This document shows, in pieces, positions 34,651 to 47,269 of a DNA stretch of 64,000 nt (its first letter is position 1; every line of letters starts with the position of its first letter). Made by a program: the position numbers and the translations under genes. The notes below the pieces were generated by a model that worked only from the letters and a program-made list of their open reading frames with translations, had not been told where the DNA came from and did no database searches. Where the stretch lies: assembly GCA_020086605.1 (NCBI GenBank), contig JACBWW010000012.1, positions 14,588,881 to 14,652,880 of the forward strand, written 5' to 3'. The stretch is from Lanius collurio. Lineage: Eukaryota; Chordata; Aves; Passeriformes; Laniidae.

Positions 34651-36973
34651 CTTCCTTTACAAGAGAAGAACTAATTGGGAACAGATATGTGAAGGACTTG
34701 CATCAAAAAGTCTACAAATAGAAATACACTGGTTACTCTTCTAGTGAGGAGAGGCAACTGCTTGAGCTATCAAAGTTAACAGTCAGAGTGGAAAGCAGAG
34801 GAAGGGAAACAAGTGTGTCAGGAGTGAAAGTCTTCTACCCAGTTTCCTCTACCATCCCTGGACCCATCCCAGATAATGTCTCCACTCTGCTATGATGTTA
34901 CAGTGCTCCAGAATGTGGAGGAGATTATTCCCTGGGTTGGTACAAAGTTGTCTTGGGTAGGTGGGTCTGTAAGGACCATCTTGGATCCTTGCTTTGGCAG
35001 GCAGGCCTCAGGGCACTTCCTATCATCTGCTGCTAGAGGATCCCACAAAGTGCTTCCTCCCTTGGAGTGAAATTAAGGTGCTGGTTCATTTGTACAAAAC
35101 TAATATGATCTCATTTGAGACTTGAGTTACGAAACCCAGGACACAGGATTTTGCATCCAACCATCATTTTTTTCTTGGGGAAAGTAGCTCATGGAAGGGA
35201 ATTATACTAAACTCCATGCTGCTCTTCTCACAATCAAATGCAAAAATAATTCCTCAGCTTCTTCAACAGCTAAAAGTAGAGAAGTCAAAAGCTTGCCAAG
35301 ATGAAGATGAGACAGCCCTCTCCCCTGCAAAGAAAGACTCATTTTATTTTGGAGCCTATTGAATCAGTGAATCAGACGATGAAATCTTTTGTACTGAAAT
35401 CAGCCAAGTTTGCCATGGACTACTTTGTTACCAGAAAACAAATGAATGGCTGCAGCAAGGTGTGTTGCAGTCATTCTTCTTGAGCAGAACAGGTGGCACA
35501 GATCCCCATCCAGACGCCTTGCTGCAGTGCAAATCATGAACACAGGCATAGCTTGCAACATGCAGTTACGGGATTTTACTTTCTCTGCTCCCCTTATCTG
35601 GAGGCAGATAGGCATCACAAACACCCTGGAAGGCTGAGGCTCAATTTACCCTCTCCAGTTAGTTTTAAGAAGGCTTTTTAAAGATGGTGGTGAATTAGCT
35701 GGTAAATGTGTGCAGTTCTTGGTAGAGCTCACTTCTGATGATGTCTAGTGGGATCCAAGAAGCAATAATAGGGAGACGACTAAAGTCCAATGTTTCAGTG
35801 TCCACCGACAGTAACCCAGAGTTATTAGGTGATGCAGGACTTTTATGTCTGCCTTTTACCACACCAAGTACTTTCACCATTGCCCACTCTCCTTCTTGCA
35901 TATTTCTTCCCGTGGTTATTTGTCATTTGAGCTGCTGTGCTGTACCCCAAGGCTCTCCTGCAAGCAGTGCCCGCAGCTTGATCCCTGTGTACTTATCAGT
36001 GTGTCCATTGTGTCCAATATGACACTTATGAGGGCAAATTTTGCAGCATGGAGATCTCTTAATGCACATCCTTGGCCACTCCAGTATTATTGAGGATTCT
36101 CATTCTGCTTGTGCAACCTGAGAAGAGAACAAGGACGGAATCAGCAAAATGTTGCAGTGCGGCCTTGAAAACTTCTTTCACATTCCTCTTCATGGTCTTT
36201 ATCTTCACAATGAGCTATCATAGACTCCATAACATGTTTCTTTTTGCAAAATCTAATTTCAATATCTTAAACAGGAAATATTGTTTTTTTCAGTGGAAAC
36301 AATAGAGACACTCCCCCTTCAAATGAGGTAGGACTGAAGCTGCAGACCCCAGTTTAGCTGAAGTTTGAAGAAAGTTTGGATAAAAGTTCCCTTATTAACA
36401 GACCCTGTGGGTTATGGCTCTAGGGCTATACGTGACAGTCACAGACCCTGACTTCAGACTCTTAAACATACAATCGTTCTTTGCTGTAGTTGCATCAGTT
36501 CTCACCAGTTCTGAATTCAGTCTCTTTGAAAAGTGTGTCTGTGAGTAAAGATGATTGCAAAGTAACAAAATATTAAGGAGGAGGCTTATGCAAAATCTGG
36601 GAGATGCCAAAGTATTCATGATGCAAATGAGCTTGCAAACACAACCCATCTGCTCTGCTTCAATACTTTCCTGACAATTCAGTGCGTTATTTATTTGGTT
36701 AAATAATTTCCTGACCTTCCTCTTGCCCTCCTTCCCTAAGGAAATAACCCTGACTTCTTTCCTTTGCAGGGAAATCCTTAGAAGTGGCTTCTAAACGAAA
36801 GCACATTGGAATAAAAGCAAACACCAAACATGCTATAAATGAAAGCAATTCCATATTGAGAGATGTCAAAGTCTTGCTAAGCATGACAAAGAGCACTTCT
36901 GCTCCTTAGAGAAAAGGGAGACTTTGTTCTTTCAGGTGACAAAAACAGTAGTAGGAAGGATTCACTAACAGGC
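34651..36973. other. Unique DNA, no gene recognised
   Basis: All frames fall below about 95 codons apart from antisense frames running into the LTR. No interspersed repeat was recognised before 36974. Confidence 0.5.
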
Positions 36974-37546
36974 TGTGCTGGTTTTGGCTGGGGTAGAGCT
37001 AATTTTCTTCCCAGTAGATGCAACGGGGTTCTGTTTTGGATTTGCTCTGAACACAGAGTTGATATTTCAGGGATGCTTTTGTTATTGCTGAGCAGCACTT
37101 GCACAGACTCAAAGGCTTTTCTGCTTCTCACATCAGCAAGCGGGCCGGAAGCGCATAAGAATTTGGGAGGTAACACAGCTGGGACAGCTGACCCCCACTG
37201 ACCAAAAGGATATTCCATACCATATGGAGTCATGCTTAGCCTGTAAAGTGGGAGAAGAAGAAGGAAGGGGAGCATGTTTGGAGTGGTAGCATTTGTCTCC
37301 CCAGCTGTCAGGTGTGATGGAAACCTGTTTTCCTGGCTGAACATGCACCTGCCCACGGGACGCAGTGAGCTAATTTTTTGTTTTGTTTTACTTGGATGCA
37401 TGGCTTTTTCTTTACCTGTTAAACTGGCTTTATCTCAGCTCACAAGGTTTACCTTTTCTTTCTAATTCTTTCCCCAGTCCTGCTGGTAGGAAGTGAGTGA
37501 ACGGCTGTGTGGGGCTTAACAGCTGGCTGGGGGTACCACCATGACA
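36974..37546 (+). mobile_element. Solo LTR of an avian endogenous retrovirus
   Basis: A nearly complete LTR of about 573 bases. It opens with TGTGCTGGTTTTGGCTGGGG and ends TACCACCATGACA, giving the TG...CA termini. Inner landmarks in order are TTATTGCTGAGCAGCACTTG, GGGACAGCTGACCCC, GGATATTCCATACCATATGG, a degraded TATA region near 37241 and the TTAAACTGGCTTTATCTC polyadenylation region near 37419. The order matches the LTR family widespread in songbirds and other Neoaves (TguLTR5-like, from memory). Flanks CAGGC (left) and CAGTG (right) could be a mutated 5-bp target duplication. No internal gag/pol/env sequence and no second LTR are present, so it is a solo LTR left by recombination. A long antisense frame through it is meaningless. 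Confidence 0.93.
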
Positions 37547-39710
37547 CAGTGGTAAGTAATATGTGGTTTCAGGCAATTTCCCTCAATTCTCTGATGGGCT
37601 TTTTGTGCTAAATCAACCCAGCCATAGCAAAAATTATTCCTTAGTTGCACTAGGTAGCAAAGTGTCTGCTATGTGCCTCAATTTAGGCATATCCCACGTG
37701 CTCTTCCAGGCACCCCCATGGCTGGAAGCACCAAGCACTGCGAGCAGCAGGGCCATGTGCCATCTGAGCAAGGCAAGGGACAGCCACAGCAATGCTTAGC
37801 TTTCACAATGGAGGTGAGGGAAGACTTCGCCACTCAAGCAGAAACATTTTCAGAATCAAGAGAATAAAAATAAAAGGGAAAAAAACCCCGACCAAACTTT
37901 TAGAAGCCTCACAGCTGCTATTGCCGATCATGTGTGTGACTCAGAGGGTAGACTGTATGCTATAAATGGAAATGGGTTACTTATAATTTGACTGATAATG
38001 TCTTAGTTTTTGTAAGAAAAATGTCTTTTGAAGAAATACTATAGTGGGGTGGCAAGCTGTACCATATGTTCTTTGCTGCAGCTGACTTTATAATACATCT
38101 CAGCTACACTTTAAGCTGTATAGCACTGATTGCATTGTAAGTCCTATGTCCTCTGCAGATAAAGTTATGGAAATATAATGATTGTGCTTCAGATACATGC
38201 CAGCACTGTCTATACTATTTCAAATCACCAGACAAGAGAAGAGCACCTGCTTGCCTAGGCTTTCCCTGCTTGTTTATCGCCTTCTGTACCACACTGAGGG
38301 AGGTTTGCAGGTCCCCCAGGGAGACTAAGCACCAAAAATAAAAATTCATTCTTGCTGGCTCCATGCTTTAACTCTGTAGTACTTCATGGAAAGCACAGAT
38401 GCCTTGTGCCCTTACACAGGGCAAAATTAGTAACTATAGATGCCTGAGCCTTCAGAGGGCTAATTGGGGAGTGGACAGAGAGGAGAAAACCTAGAGGTCT
38501 ACTTGACCCTGAAAGAAAACAGGTCTGGAAATGATGGTCATTGCATCCCAAATTAATCTCAAAATGGCTTGTCTGTTGGGAAATTCCTTGGACAATCTTC
38601 TGCTGTACCTCCGGGAAATGCTGATGCCATTTGCCAGCACCCTGTGATAATTGGCCTATTAAATTTTGATACTGCAAGAAGGCTGAAGCCACCCAAGACA
38701 CCGTGGTGTGGCCTCCTGGCACTGTCTTGCTGGATCAGAGCTAGCAGAGCCCTGCCTCTCTCTGTCTCTGGGTAATACTGCAAGATGTCTATCTGTACTT
38801 GCAGCCTTGGCTGTGTGTGGACATTTGCAGGGAAAACAATTTGTCACTGTAAAGCATCTGTGTGAGGGGAGCTGTAGAAAACAGTTGAAAGATAACTTTC
38901 TCTCTGAAGGGTTTGATGCAGAATCTTTGGTCATGATTTTACCAGCAGACCACCTTCACCACTGCTTTACATAAGATATTTTAATGTAGGGCTGCGCCAA
39001 ATATTTGTCACTCCAGAAAATCTGTCTGCACCATGCAGTTGGTCTCAATCCTGGGCTGTTCAGTTGCTTCAAGGGCTTTACCCTGTGTTATGGCAGGGAA
39101 ATGAGATAAAATCATGGGGGAGCAGCAGGCATCACAGCATAAGATGTCCCTACGTCCCTGTGCTTTACCCTTTGCACATTCCTACTGCCCCCTTGATGCT
39201 CATCTTCCACCTTTTGGTGGTTCTGCCCATTGTGCCAGATCTTGGCAGTCCTTCTCCTGGCTGCCCCTACCCCATCTCCCTGCCTTCCTGCAATAATTTT
39301 TTTTATTTCCATAACACTCTGGTTTAGGGACTGGGCTAACCAACATCAGCCAGGAGTAACCAAAGCCCCAGGCAAGTGCTCAGGCTATATTTTTCCAGCA
39401 GTGGTCAAGGCAGGTTTTCCTAATTCCCCACGTGCCTCCAGCCAGATATTAGAGTAATATCCCCTGTATGATTGGCTGTAGTGGCATTAGGCACACATTA
39501 CTTCGGGAATTCAAAAAGGGACCATTGCAAGGCAGAGGGCTTGATCTTTCTGCAGCCTTCTCAGCAAGGTTAGCTTGAGAGGTTAATATTTAACCCACAT
39601 GCCGATTGCAAATCATTTTATATAAGGCCAGTGGTGAAAAAGCAGGAAAAAATGCAGTGAGAGATGGCAAGAGGTGATGGTTCATGCATTGTAACATTGC
39701 ACCTCTCCTT
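37547..39710. other. Unique DNA, no gene recognised
   Basis: Longest frame 112 codons (minus), unrecognised. The parts near 37920-38180 and 39470-39620 are AT-rich and repeat-free and might be regulatory. A T-rich run lies at 39297. Confidence 0.5.
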
Positions 39711-39748
39711 CATATACATATATATATATATATATATATGTATATATG
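39711..39748. repeat. (TA)n microsatellite
   Basis: About 38 bases of CATATACATA followed by uninterrupted TA units and TGTATATATG. Self-complementary and probably unstable in length. Confidence 0.93.
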
Positions 39749-41209
39749 TCAGCCTGAATGCACTGTATCTACTGAATGCTTTATGGGATAAGGAATGCAC
39801 TGGCTAAAGGTTGAAAGGAAAATTTAATATCATATTTAAATGGTGACTCAGCGACTTGCAGAGAAATTCTCGGTATGCTGGATGGGTCAGCACCAGAGTG
39901 GGAGAGAATGTGACTCAGAGGTGTGGGGAAGGGTGGTGAAGTGCAGAGAAAGGGCCAAGGCAGGGAGAGGGGGGCTTTGAGGGCAGCAGGATGGGAAGAG
40001 CAAGGCCTTGGAAAGGTCTGTGGGCTGGAAGGATATTGCGAGAAGGAGCTGAAGGGTAGGTGAATGCCAGCAGCCATTGCAGTGGGTAATGAGCAGATAC
40101 ATGCCCTCAGTCGATAGAAGCTCTCAGGAGCTAAAATTTAGGAGAATGACTTTAGGAGCTAAGCAAAAATGAAGTGTGTGGGGGAACAGCTGTCCTGGTA
40201 AATGAGACTCAAAAATATTTCCCAAACAAAAGGTATTGTAGCTTGGTCGCATCAAAATAATGTATGGGTGGAAACGCCTCATGGTGGGAGAAGCAGGACA
40301 GGAAAAAAAGCACCAGAGCCATGCCATGCCTGCGGCCTCACCATGTGCCATCTCTTGAGCACTGGGATGGCATCACTGCAGCTGACTGCCCTGCCAGCAG
40401 TTTGCGGCATCAGTGGTTTGGGGAGGGGAAGGTGACGCTCTTCCAGAGTTGGACCTCTGTGAACCATAATGTCCTGGGTACAGTCTGGGCGCTGCCACAA
40501 AATGTCACAACAGGAATAAAGAAAAAGGAAGGCAGCAGAGAGTCCAGATTTTTAAATGCTTTTACATATCCTGTGGCTCCAGTGCCTTGAGCTCTAAACA
40601 AAAATTTCAGTAAAGCTGACCTAGAGATGGGAATCTGTCAACAGGCTAGAAGTCAGAGGCTGATTGGTCCCAAATACTGCTAAATGGTGATGCCTTACCC
40701 AGCTCAGCCACTTGAGGCTTGCCCGGGGGGAGCTGGGGGACAGCTGGAGAGTGACCTACACAGTGGCCAGCCCAAGGAAATATCTACACTGCTACCAACA
40801 AAAGGGAGATACGGACTCAGGGGGACCAATGAAGGAAAATGCTCCTATGGAAGAGAAGGAAACTGGGTAACTATCCCCTTAATGCTCACATAGCTCTTGC
40901 ATGGCATAGAAAGGAATGAGCAGCTGGAAGTGACATCAAGGCAGAGCCTTCTGCTGCCGGCAACATGGGAAACACGACTCAGCCGAGTGCCAGGAGGAGC
41001 CAGACAACTCAGCAGTGGTCAGAGGTGAGCTGTGAGGCTGCGTTTTGAGGACAGTGCTTCAGTCTGCAATGTAGATTGGTGAGTATTTAACAATTACTTT
41101 GCCTCCCAGCAAGAAGACAGGACATGGGATCTGAAGGAATGAGCAGCTGTTGGCTGCTGAAGAGAAGAAAAGTCAGGGATCTGTTTATTCAAAGTGTCAG
41201 TCCTTTCTG
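39749..41209. other. Unique DNA, no gene recognised
   Basis: A purine-rich G/A segment covers about 39895-40050. Frames reach 108 codons with no recognisable domain. Confidence 0.5.
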
Positions 41210-41360
41210 TCTCCTGTGAGGTTATTAGCTCTGATCCTGACATACAATAGGTGCAATTTTATTGCCATTTGCAAGTAATTATTACCCATTGTTCACTCTT
41301 TTAAGCAATTAGGTGAACACATTTGCTTTAATATACCTCAGATAAAAGTATGGAAGGGGA
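41210..41360. promoter_or_regulatory. Possible AT-rich regulatory block
   Basis: GCAATTTTATTGCCATTTGC, AAGTAATTATTACCC and AAGCAATTAGGTG lie close together, all with homeodomain or CEBP-like cores, in repeat-free sequence. Weak evidence. Confidence 0.25.
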
Positions 41361-41829
41361 GAATAGTCCTTACATCAGTATTCCCCAAATTCCATCACGT
41401 ACTTGTACTCCCATCCTGATTTCTTTGCCAGGTACAGAGGAAACAGACTAGGAAAGGAAATCCCACATTACTATCAGGCCAGATACCAATGCTTTTCCAG
41501 ACTGCTGTCATTACCCAAATACAATCTTTCTGTTTCAGCATTGGTGCCAGCACTGGTGTTGATGGAGCAGCCTATGGAAAGAACTGGTTTAGGCCAGCAG
41601 AGAGGTTTTGCAAACATGCTGGCAAAGGTGTTTTCCCTCCTCCTAGTGCACAAAACCACAGCTGAGTCTCTGACTCTTTTTTTTAAAGCATCATCTTACA
41701 CCTACCCAGGAAACCTGGGTAGAAGCTCCTCATTGTTACCCTGGCCTATGAACTGATCCCTTACAAGCCCTGCTGTCCTGTTCCTCCAGAGTGGCAGGCA
41801 GAGGCATGTTTGTTCCCTTCTCTCCCATC
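41361..41829. other. Unique DNA, no gene recognised
   Basis: A 117-codon plus-strand frame (41403-41756) has no recognisable content and no exon context. Confidence 0.5.
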
Positions 41830-42100
41830 ATTGAGATATCATTTACTATTAAGATACAGAGGACTAGAGACCTCAAAGGCAGCAAGGGAAGATTTACGGC
41901 AGAGTGGCTGTCAGTTGCTTTGGTCTAATTAAATGGCTCCTGCCTCCCTGACTCAGTTCCAGTGCAGTGGAGCTTGACTTGTTAAGCATTAGGGAAGTGT
42001 CCTGGCTGCTCACTGTTACTAATGCCTCGGCTCCAAAGTGTGACTGTTTGGCTGAAATAAGCTGTAAAGAGCTGTCGCTGCCTTCCCACCCCTCTTTGCG
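41830..42100. promoter_or_regulatory. Possible conserved non-coding block
   Basis: TTGGTCTAATTAAATGGCTCC near 41919 carries a TAATTA core; CCTGACTCAGTTCC near 41947 carries an AP-1/MAF-like TGACTCA. CpGs are kept in TTACGGCAG, CCTCGGCTCC and TGTCGCTGCC. Enhancer-like by texture only. Confidence 0.3.
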
Positions 42101-42544
42101 GGCAGCTGCATGCCCCTGCTGGTGGGTGCCTGCACCTAGGACAGCAGCAACAGACCACATGGAGTAAGGGGCACCACACATGGGCAGCTGGACAAGGGGC
42201 CCACAGAGCCACTGCTGCCCTTGAACCCTCTTTGGAGGTGTAAGCACTTTTCATCTTCTCTGCTTGCTTTACAGAGGGGCAGTGGGAACCTGGCAGTAGA
42301 AGAACACTCTGGAGGTGAGGACCAACCTCAGTGTGGTGCCATGAAGTCCTTTCCATAAGATTCCATGACTCTCAGGCAGGTGCCTCCTCCCCTCCTTGCC
42401 CAGAGTCACCCTGCTTCTCCTCGGGCACTTCCCAGCCTGCCCTGCCATTCTCCAAATTTCTAAATATTTGGAAGCAGGGCTGACTGAGTCCTTCACAAGT
42501 AACTCACTCAATGGCCTCAGCACATTTTTTTCATGCCAATGAAG
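42101..42544. other. Unique DNA, no gene recognised
   Basis: GC-richer sequence with several overlapping frames up to 124 codons on both strands, none recognisable. Confidence 0.5.
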
Positions 42545-43080
42545 TAAGGAACAGGTCACGGTTCGAGTAAGTGTGTCTATTAGCCGCAGTCACTTGAATT
42601 ATTTTTGATTACAGTTTATTATTTGTCCCTCGTTAGCAAATTGGCTGGTGTTAATCGTCAGAGCACACGCTACCCAATTGGCTGCTCACATCATACGTTA
42701 TTCCCTCCCCTCCCTGATTGGATGAATCAAATTTTATTAAACAGCAGCCTTCTTTCTCCCTTGCTTGCAGATGATGCATGAGCATTTGTAGCTACTTGGC
42801 AATTCTGTTGTGAGACAATAAAAGAGCTTTTCAAAATGCCAGGAGAGGAAATACAGTGTGAATACTCTTGCAAATATTTACTTGTGCTCTTATTTGCAAT
42901 ATTTTATTGTGTAATGGATTTAATGATGCTATTTATCAAATAATGATGATTGCTGTCTTTAATGAATTCAAATTTAGCCAAGCAATTTCCAGAAATATCT
43001 GACAAAATTAAGAGAAAATTCCAGTGCACTAAATGCAAGAGATAGGGGAAACCATTATAAATAATTACAGCTGTACAGTG
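42545..43080. promoter_or_regulatory. Strong enhancer-like conserved-block candidate
   Basis: About 535 AT-rich, repeat-free bases with unusually many intact CpGs for AT-rich avian DNA (GGTTCGAG, AGCCGCAG, CTCGTTAG, ATCGTCAG, CACGCTAC, TACGTTAT). The 9-mer AATTGGCTG occurs twice (42639 and 42676, 37 bases apart) and another ATTGG lies at 42717, giving three CCAAT-type sites. The right half has GATTTAATGATGC, ATCAAATAATGATG, TTTAATGAATTC and AATTTAGCC words. Of all blocks in the window this looks most like a vertebrate developmental enhancer. No alignment was possible. Confidence 0.42.
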
Positions 43081-46000
43081 CTTTGCTATTGCACAAATAT
43101 GTGTTTCACAAGCACCTTAGAGGAAAAAAACAAACAGAGAGTTACCTCAGATGCAATCCCAAATTAGCAAATGCTGTATCTCCACCTCTTCAATTTGGCA
43201 CCACCCAGCCAGGACACAGTGGACTGGCCTTCTCACTGCAAGCAGGGCTGAGAAAAAACAACTGCATCCAAAGGTCTGTCGCTTCAAGATAGAGCTGTGA
43301 TAGAAGCTGTACTTTAGAAATCTGGGATGTTTTCAGCCTTTGGGGTGGTTTCACCAGGAGGGCTGCCTCATTCTAGCAGCCTTCCCAGCTCTGCCCTGGC
43401 CCCAATGCCGTCCCTTTCTGCCTCATGGGAAAGGAGGAAAGGGGTTCTAGCAGTAACAGGGATGTCTAAAAGTCCCTCAGGCTTAATGCATTGGCCAGCC
43501 AAAGGTCATGGATCTGCGACTGATGTTTATTCTGTCCAATCCAAGGAATTAAATGTGGAGACGTTATCTTTCCCTACTTATTTTCTGCTGTGCATTATAT
43601 CTCTGAAGCTTCCAGCACCCACACAGATCATTTCTTGCCATCTGACATAACTTCATTGAAAAACAAGAACTACAGAAAATGTTGAATTTCAGAATTGTTA
43701 AAGAAAACACAGAAGGATGTAGTGAAACCTTCCTGAAGTGGACATCAGGTGTGCTTTTCATGCTTCTCATTGAAGGATCTTCCAGGAGGTGCTCCTGAAA
43801 TGCTGAAGACGAGGTCAGTCTCCAAGTCCAGTCCCTTTCCCTGGAAGCTGAGGGCTGGACATCTTCCTGTGGCAAAGACTTGAAAGGCTCTATCCATATG
43901 TCTTTTGAGTCACTAAGCTGAAAGTGGTGGGCTGCAAAAGTCCCTTAAGCTCCATGGGATCTAGGCTAGGCGTGTGAAAAAGAAGGAACAAGGACACATT
44001 CTTAGCCTAGTCTGAAGGAACTCCTAGTGAGTGCCAGAGACTGGGACCATCTCCAAAACACCTGAGTTTCACGGAAATCCAAGCACACTCTTTCCTCACC
44101 TGACTAAAATGGAGGCACTGCCTTTTTTCACATTGCTATTTTGACTTGTTTAAATATGCATCAGCAGTCTCTATTTCTAAGAAACACAGTAAATATGGAA
44201 TCTTGGAGATCCAAGATCCTCTTTACTAGTTCTGAAGCACCCAAATCTTCAAAGCAAGAAATATTTCCTCCAGCTGTCCATGCATGAAGTTGATTTATGA
44301 CTAGTTTTCTGTTCAAACCACTGTAATTTTGTGAAATGATAGCAGTATTGATTCCAGCAAGAGTTTCACTTTGCTGAAACTACCAGGCCAGAGGGACTAA
44401 ATGGAGCCTTGGAGTGAATAATATAGCTTTCCACTTTATCAATTTCATCTGTTTTGCTCTCCACCTTCACTTAACAACCTACATCTCTTCTTTCCTTCCT
44501 TCTTTTCCCTTTAAGGCACTGGTCTTTTGCTCTGGTTCACAGCTATAAATGATTGAGTGTATTTTCTTACCTGGGAACTCTGAGCAGCATCAAAATACAA
44601 TCTGAGCAATGAATAGACTGCTTGACATCTCCAAGTGGTTCACATTGCTGTGTGGGAAGCTGAATTCTGGCTCAGAAATACATGAATTCTGGAGGTGAAA
44701 GAAGAAAATTATTTTTCAGTATTTTTCAACGGAAGAAAATACCTTCCTGGTTTATCTTTTATTAAAATAACAAGCAATAAAATATCCAGGAGAAAAATTA
44801 AATTCCTCAGTCTGGGCTAGATTCTGCTCTCAGTTACATTGAGATGAGTGAAGATAAACTTCACTGAAGACAATGAGAATATCTTGGCATAAAACCGGTC
44901 TGAAGACCAGTTCCACCGACAGACAAATCCCCACCTACATAGGAGAGAAGGAAAGGGGAGTTGGATGGCATTTCTGGACCTGTAACCTCGACAATGATCT
45001 AATTTAGAGACTAAGTAAGAATTGCAGATTAATTCCATATACATTCTATCCACATTTCCTGTGTGCAGGTGTGGCTGTGCTTCCATTTCTAATGTCAGAG
45101 TGAAAAAACCCAGAAAATACAAATGCTTCAGAGGCATTATTAATTCAACCATAGGCACAGCGTATATGTCAGCATAAATCTTCAGTAGCCTCGCCAGCTA
45201 CTGAAACTGCTGCTTCTGCATTTGCTTTCTCTGTACTCACTGACTTAAAGAAAGAAGTTTCAGAAAACCACAGGGCTTTAAAGGTGTTAGGAACTAACAC
45301 CACTTAGAAAAATTAAGAAAGAGATAAATATTTTATTTTTCTTGGCATGCATACAACATAGGTTTATTTTTGCAAATGGATCATCCAAGCCTCTGTAGGT
45401 ACATTGGAGGTTTGAAGATTTTGAGGCAAGTATTCAGGAAAAAAACCCGAAAAATAATGTAAACAGGTTCTAGCCCTATCAAATAACACTTTGGATTATA
45501 CCACAGGAAACATGGTTTAAAGCAAAGCTGAGACATGCTGCATTTCTCCCAAACACTGTATGCAGTGATGTGGCTCCAGCACGGGGATGTCACCAGTCAG
45601 CACACAGGGTCAGGTTTGGAGGGGGGTTGCTGCCTCCATGCTGGTGCCAAACAACCCTGTGGCAGCCACAAAAACTACTGTCTGCAGCCCATCCCCATGG
45701 CCCCAGGGAGAGGAAATGGCTCAGCAGCCCTGATGTGGAGAAAAAAGTGCATGTCATGATGCAGAAGGGAGAATGCTCCTGCTTGAGAAGCAAGCCAAGC
45801 ATGAAATTAATATTTCCTTTATAGTAAAAAGAAAAAAAATAAAAAAGAAAAAAGAAAGCCTGTAACATAGGAATAAATATAAACTTGAAAGCCCAGGGAC
45901 AGGCTTTGAATCTCCTTGTGGGAGGGGGAATGCTTTGGCTGGTTCAATTCTCACCCTGTTGAGCAACATTGCACTGAAGAGATCTAGGATGTGCCACACA

Positions 46001-46987
46001 GTAAGACTGATAACCAACCTGCTGCCCGGGTGATGAAAGCCCTGTAGGTCTTGTATTCTCAGTCCCCTTGGGAAAACTTCACCCATGAGGCATAGGTAGG
46101 GCCTGTGCAAGTCCTCAAACCCCCAGGAATGGATAAGAACAGAACCCTTGCTGGACTTCCATCTACCTAAAAATACTGCAGAAAGGTGGTGGGGCTTCAG
46201 AGGGGTTTTCCCTTGGAGAAAACGGAGATTAGTCTTGTACAGAGTTGTGCATCAATGGGTATTTTTGCTTCCATTGTAGGATTTCATTACATTTTTTGCA
46301 TTTCTTCATCTTTCCGCTTCCTTTAAGGAATTGCTCCAAAAGGTCTCGTGTTTGGAACCATCGGCACTGGGACTGACCAAAACTGTGGTGTGAAACTAAA
46401 GCCTGGACAACCCAAGAGGTATGGGATTTAATCAAAACCACATCTTAATTTCCCCAGAGGAAAGTTGCTTAGAAAATTTTTATTTTATTTGTGTTTTTCC
46501 TCACCCTCCTTTTTTTTTGACAGCCACATCTCAGCCCAGCCTTACCCCTCCCTCCTGTCAGGGGTTTCCTGGGGAGAAGCTCTGCGTGCCCTGAGCCCAG
46601 CAGAGAAGGCTGGTGCATTTCTCCTGGCTGGCTTGGTGCAGAACCCTGCAGCCTCCCTGGCACTCCCCATGGCATGGAAACTCTCAGTGTTGCTGTCACC
46701 AAGTGCTTGAAGCAAAGCAAAGAAGCAGTGGAGACTGGCAAACACCCTGGGTGGCAAGCAGAAGCACAGCCTTCCCCCCAGTGAGGAAGAGCCACATCCA
46801 CCCGGAATGGGCACATTTTGGAGGGTGCTGGGGTGGGCAGTGGGCAAGTTGTCATGCACTTGCAGCCTTTACTCCTTGAAACATGTGAGATAAAGGAGGA
46901 GAGGTGGCTGTTATGCATTGAAAGCAAATGACCCAACCTTGCCCATTTAGGCACTCTGAAAGGAGGTTGTGTTGAGGTCGATGTCAA
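43081..46987. other. Unique DNA, no gene recognised
   Basis: Nearly 4 kb without a recognisable gene or interspersed repeat. The longest frame (172 codons, minus, 46469-46987) ends in a basic low-complexity tail and runs to the start of the CR1. An A-rich patch lies at 45824-45858. Confidence 0.5.
45824..45858 (+). repeat. A-rich low-complexity patch
   Basis: Runs of four to eight A separated by single G or T over 35 bases. Confidence 0.85.
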
Positions 46988-47269
46988 TCTCTTCTCTCAG
47001 ATAACAAGTGATAGGACAAGAGAAGATGGCCTCAAGTTGTACCACAGAAGGTTTAGATTGGATGTGAGGAAAATTTCTTCACTGAAAGGGTTGTCAAGGC
47101 TTGGAACAGACGGTCCAGGGAAGTGGCTGAGTCACCATCCCTGGAGGTATTTAAAAGCTGTGTGGATGTGGCACTTAGGAATGTGGTTTAGTGATGGACT
47201 TGGCAATGTCTGTTACAAGTTGGACTCAATGGTCTTAAACATCTTTTCCAATCTAAACAATTCTATGAA
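46988..47269 (+). mobile_element. CR1 LINE fragment with 3' end
   Basis: Plus-strand CR1 3' region: GACAAGAGAAGATGGCCTC, AAGTTGTACCACAGAAGGTT, TTTAGATTGGATGTGAGGA, TCACCATCCCTGGAGGTATT, and the 3' words TTGGACTCAATGGTCTTAAA and TTTTCCAATCTAAACAATTC, ending in one ATTCTATGA unit. This wording fits a CR1-X/Y/C-type subfamily (tentative) and differs from the copy at 15 kb. About 280 bases remain. Confidence 0.93.

Noticed and set aside
36877..37401. 174-codon minus-strand open frame
   Set aside because: Runs antisense through the solo LTR, so it is a by-product of repeat sequence.
36974..37546. A complete endogenous provirus
   Set aside because: No second LTR, primer-binding site or gag/pol/env similarity was found on either side, so only a solo LTR is called.
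46469..46987. 172-codon minus-strand open frame
   Set aside because: Ends in a basic low-complexity tail from the T-rich run near 46510; overlapped by frames on both strands; no family recognised.
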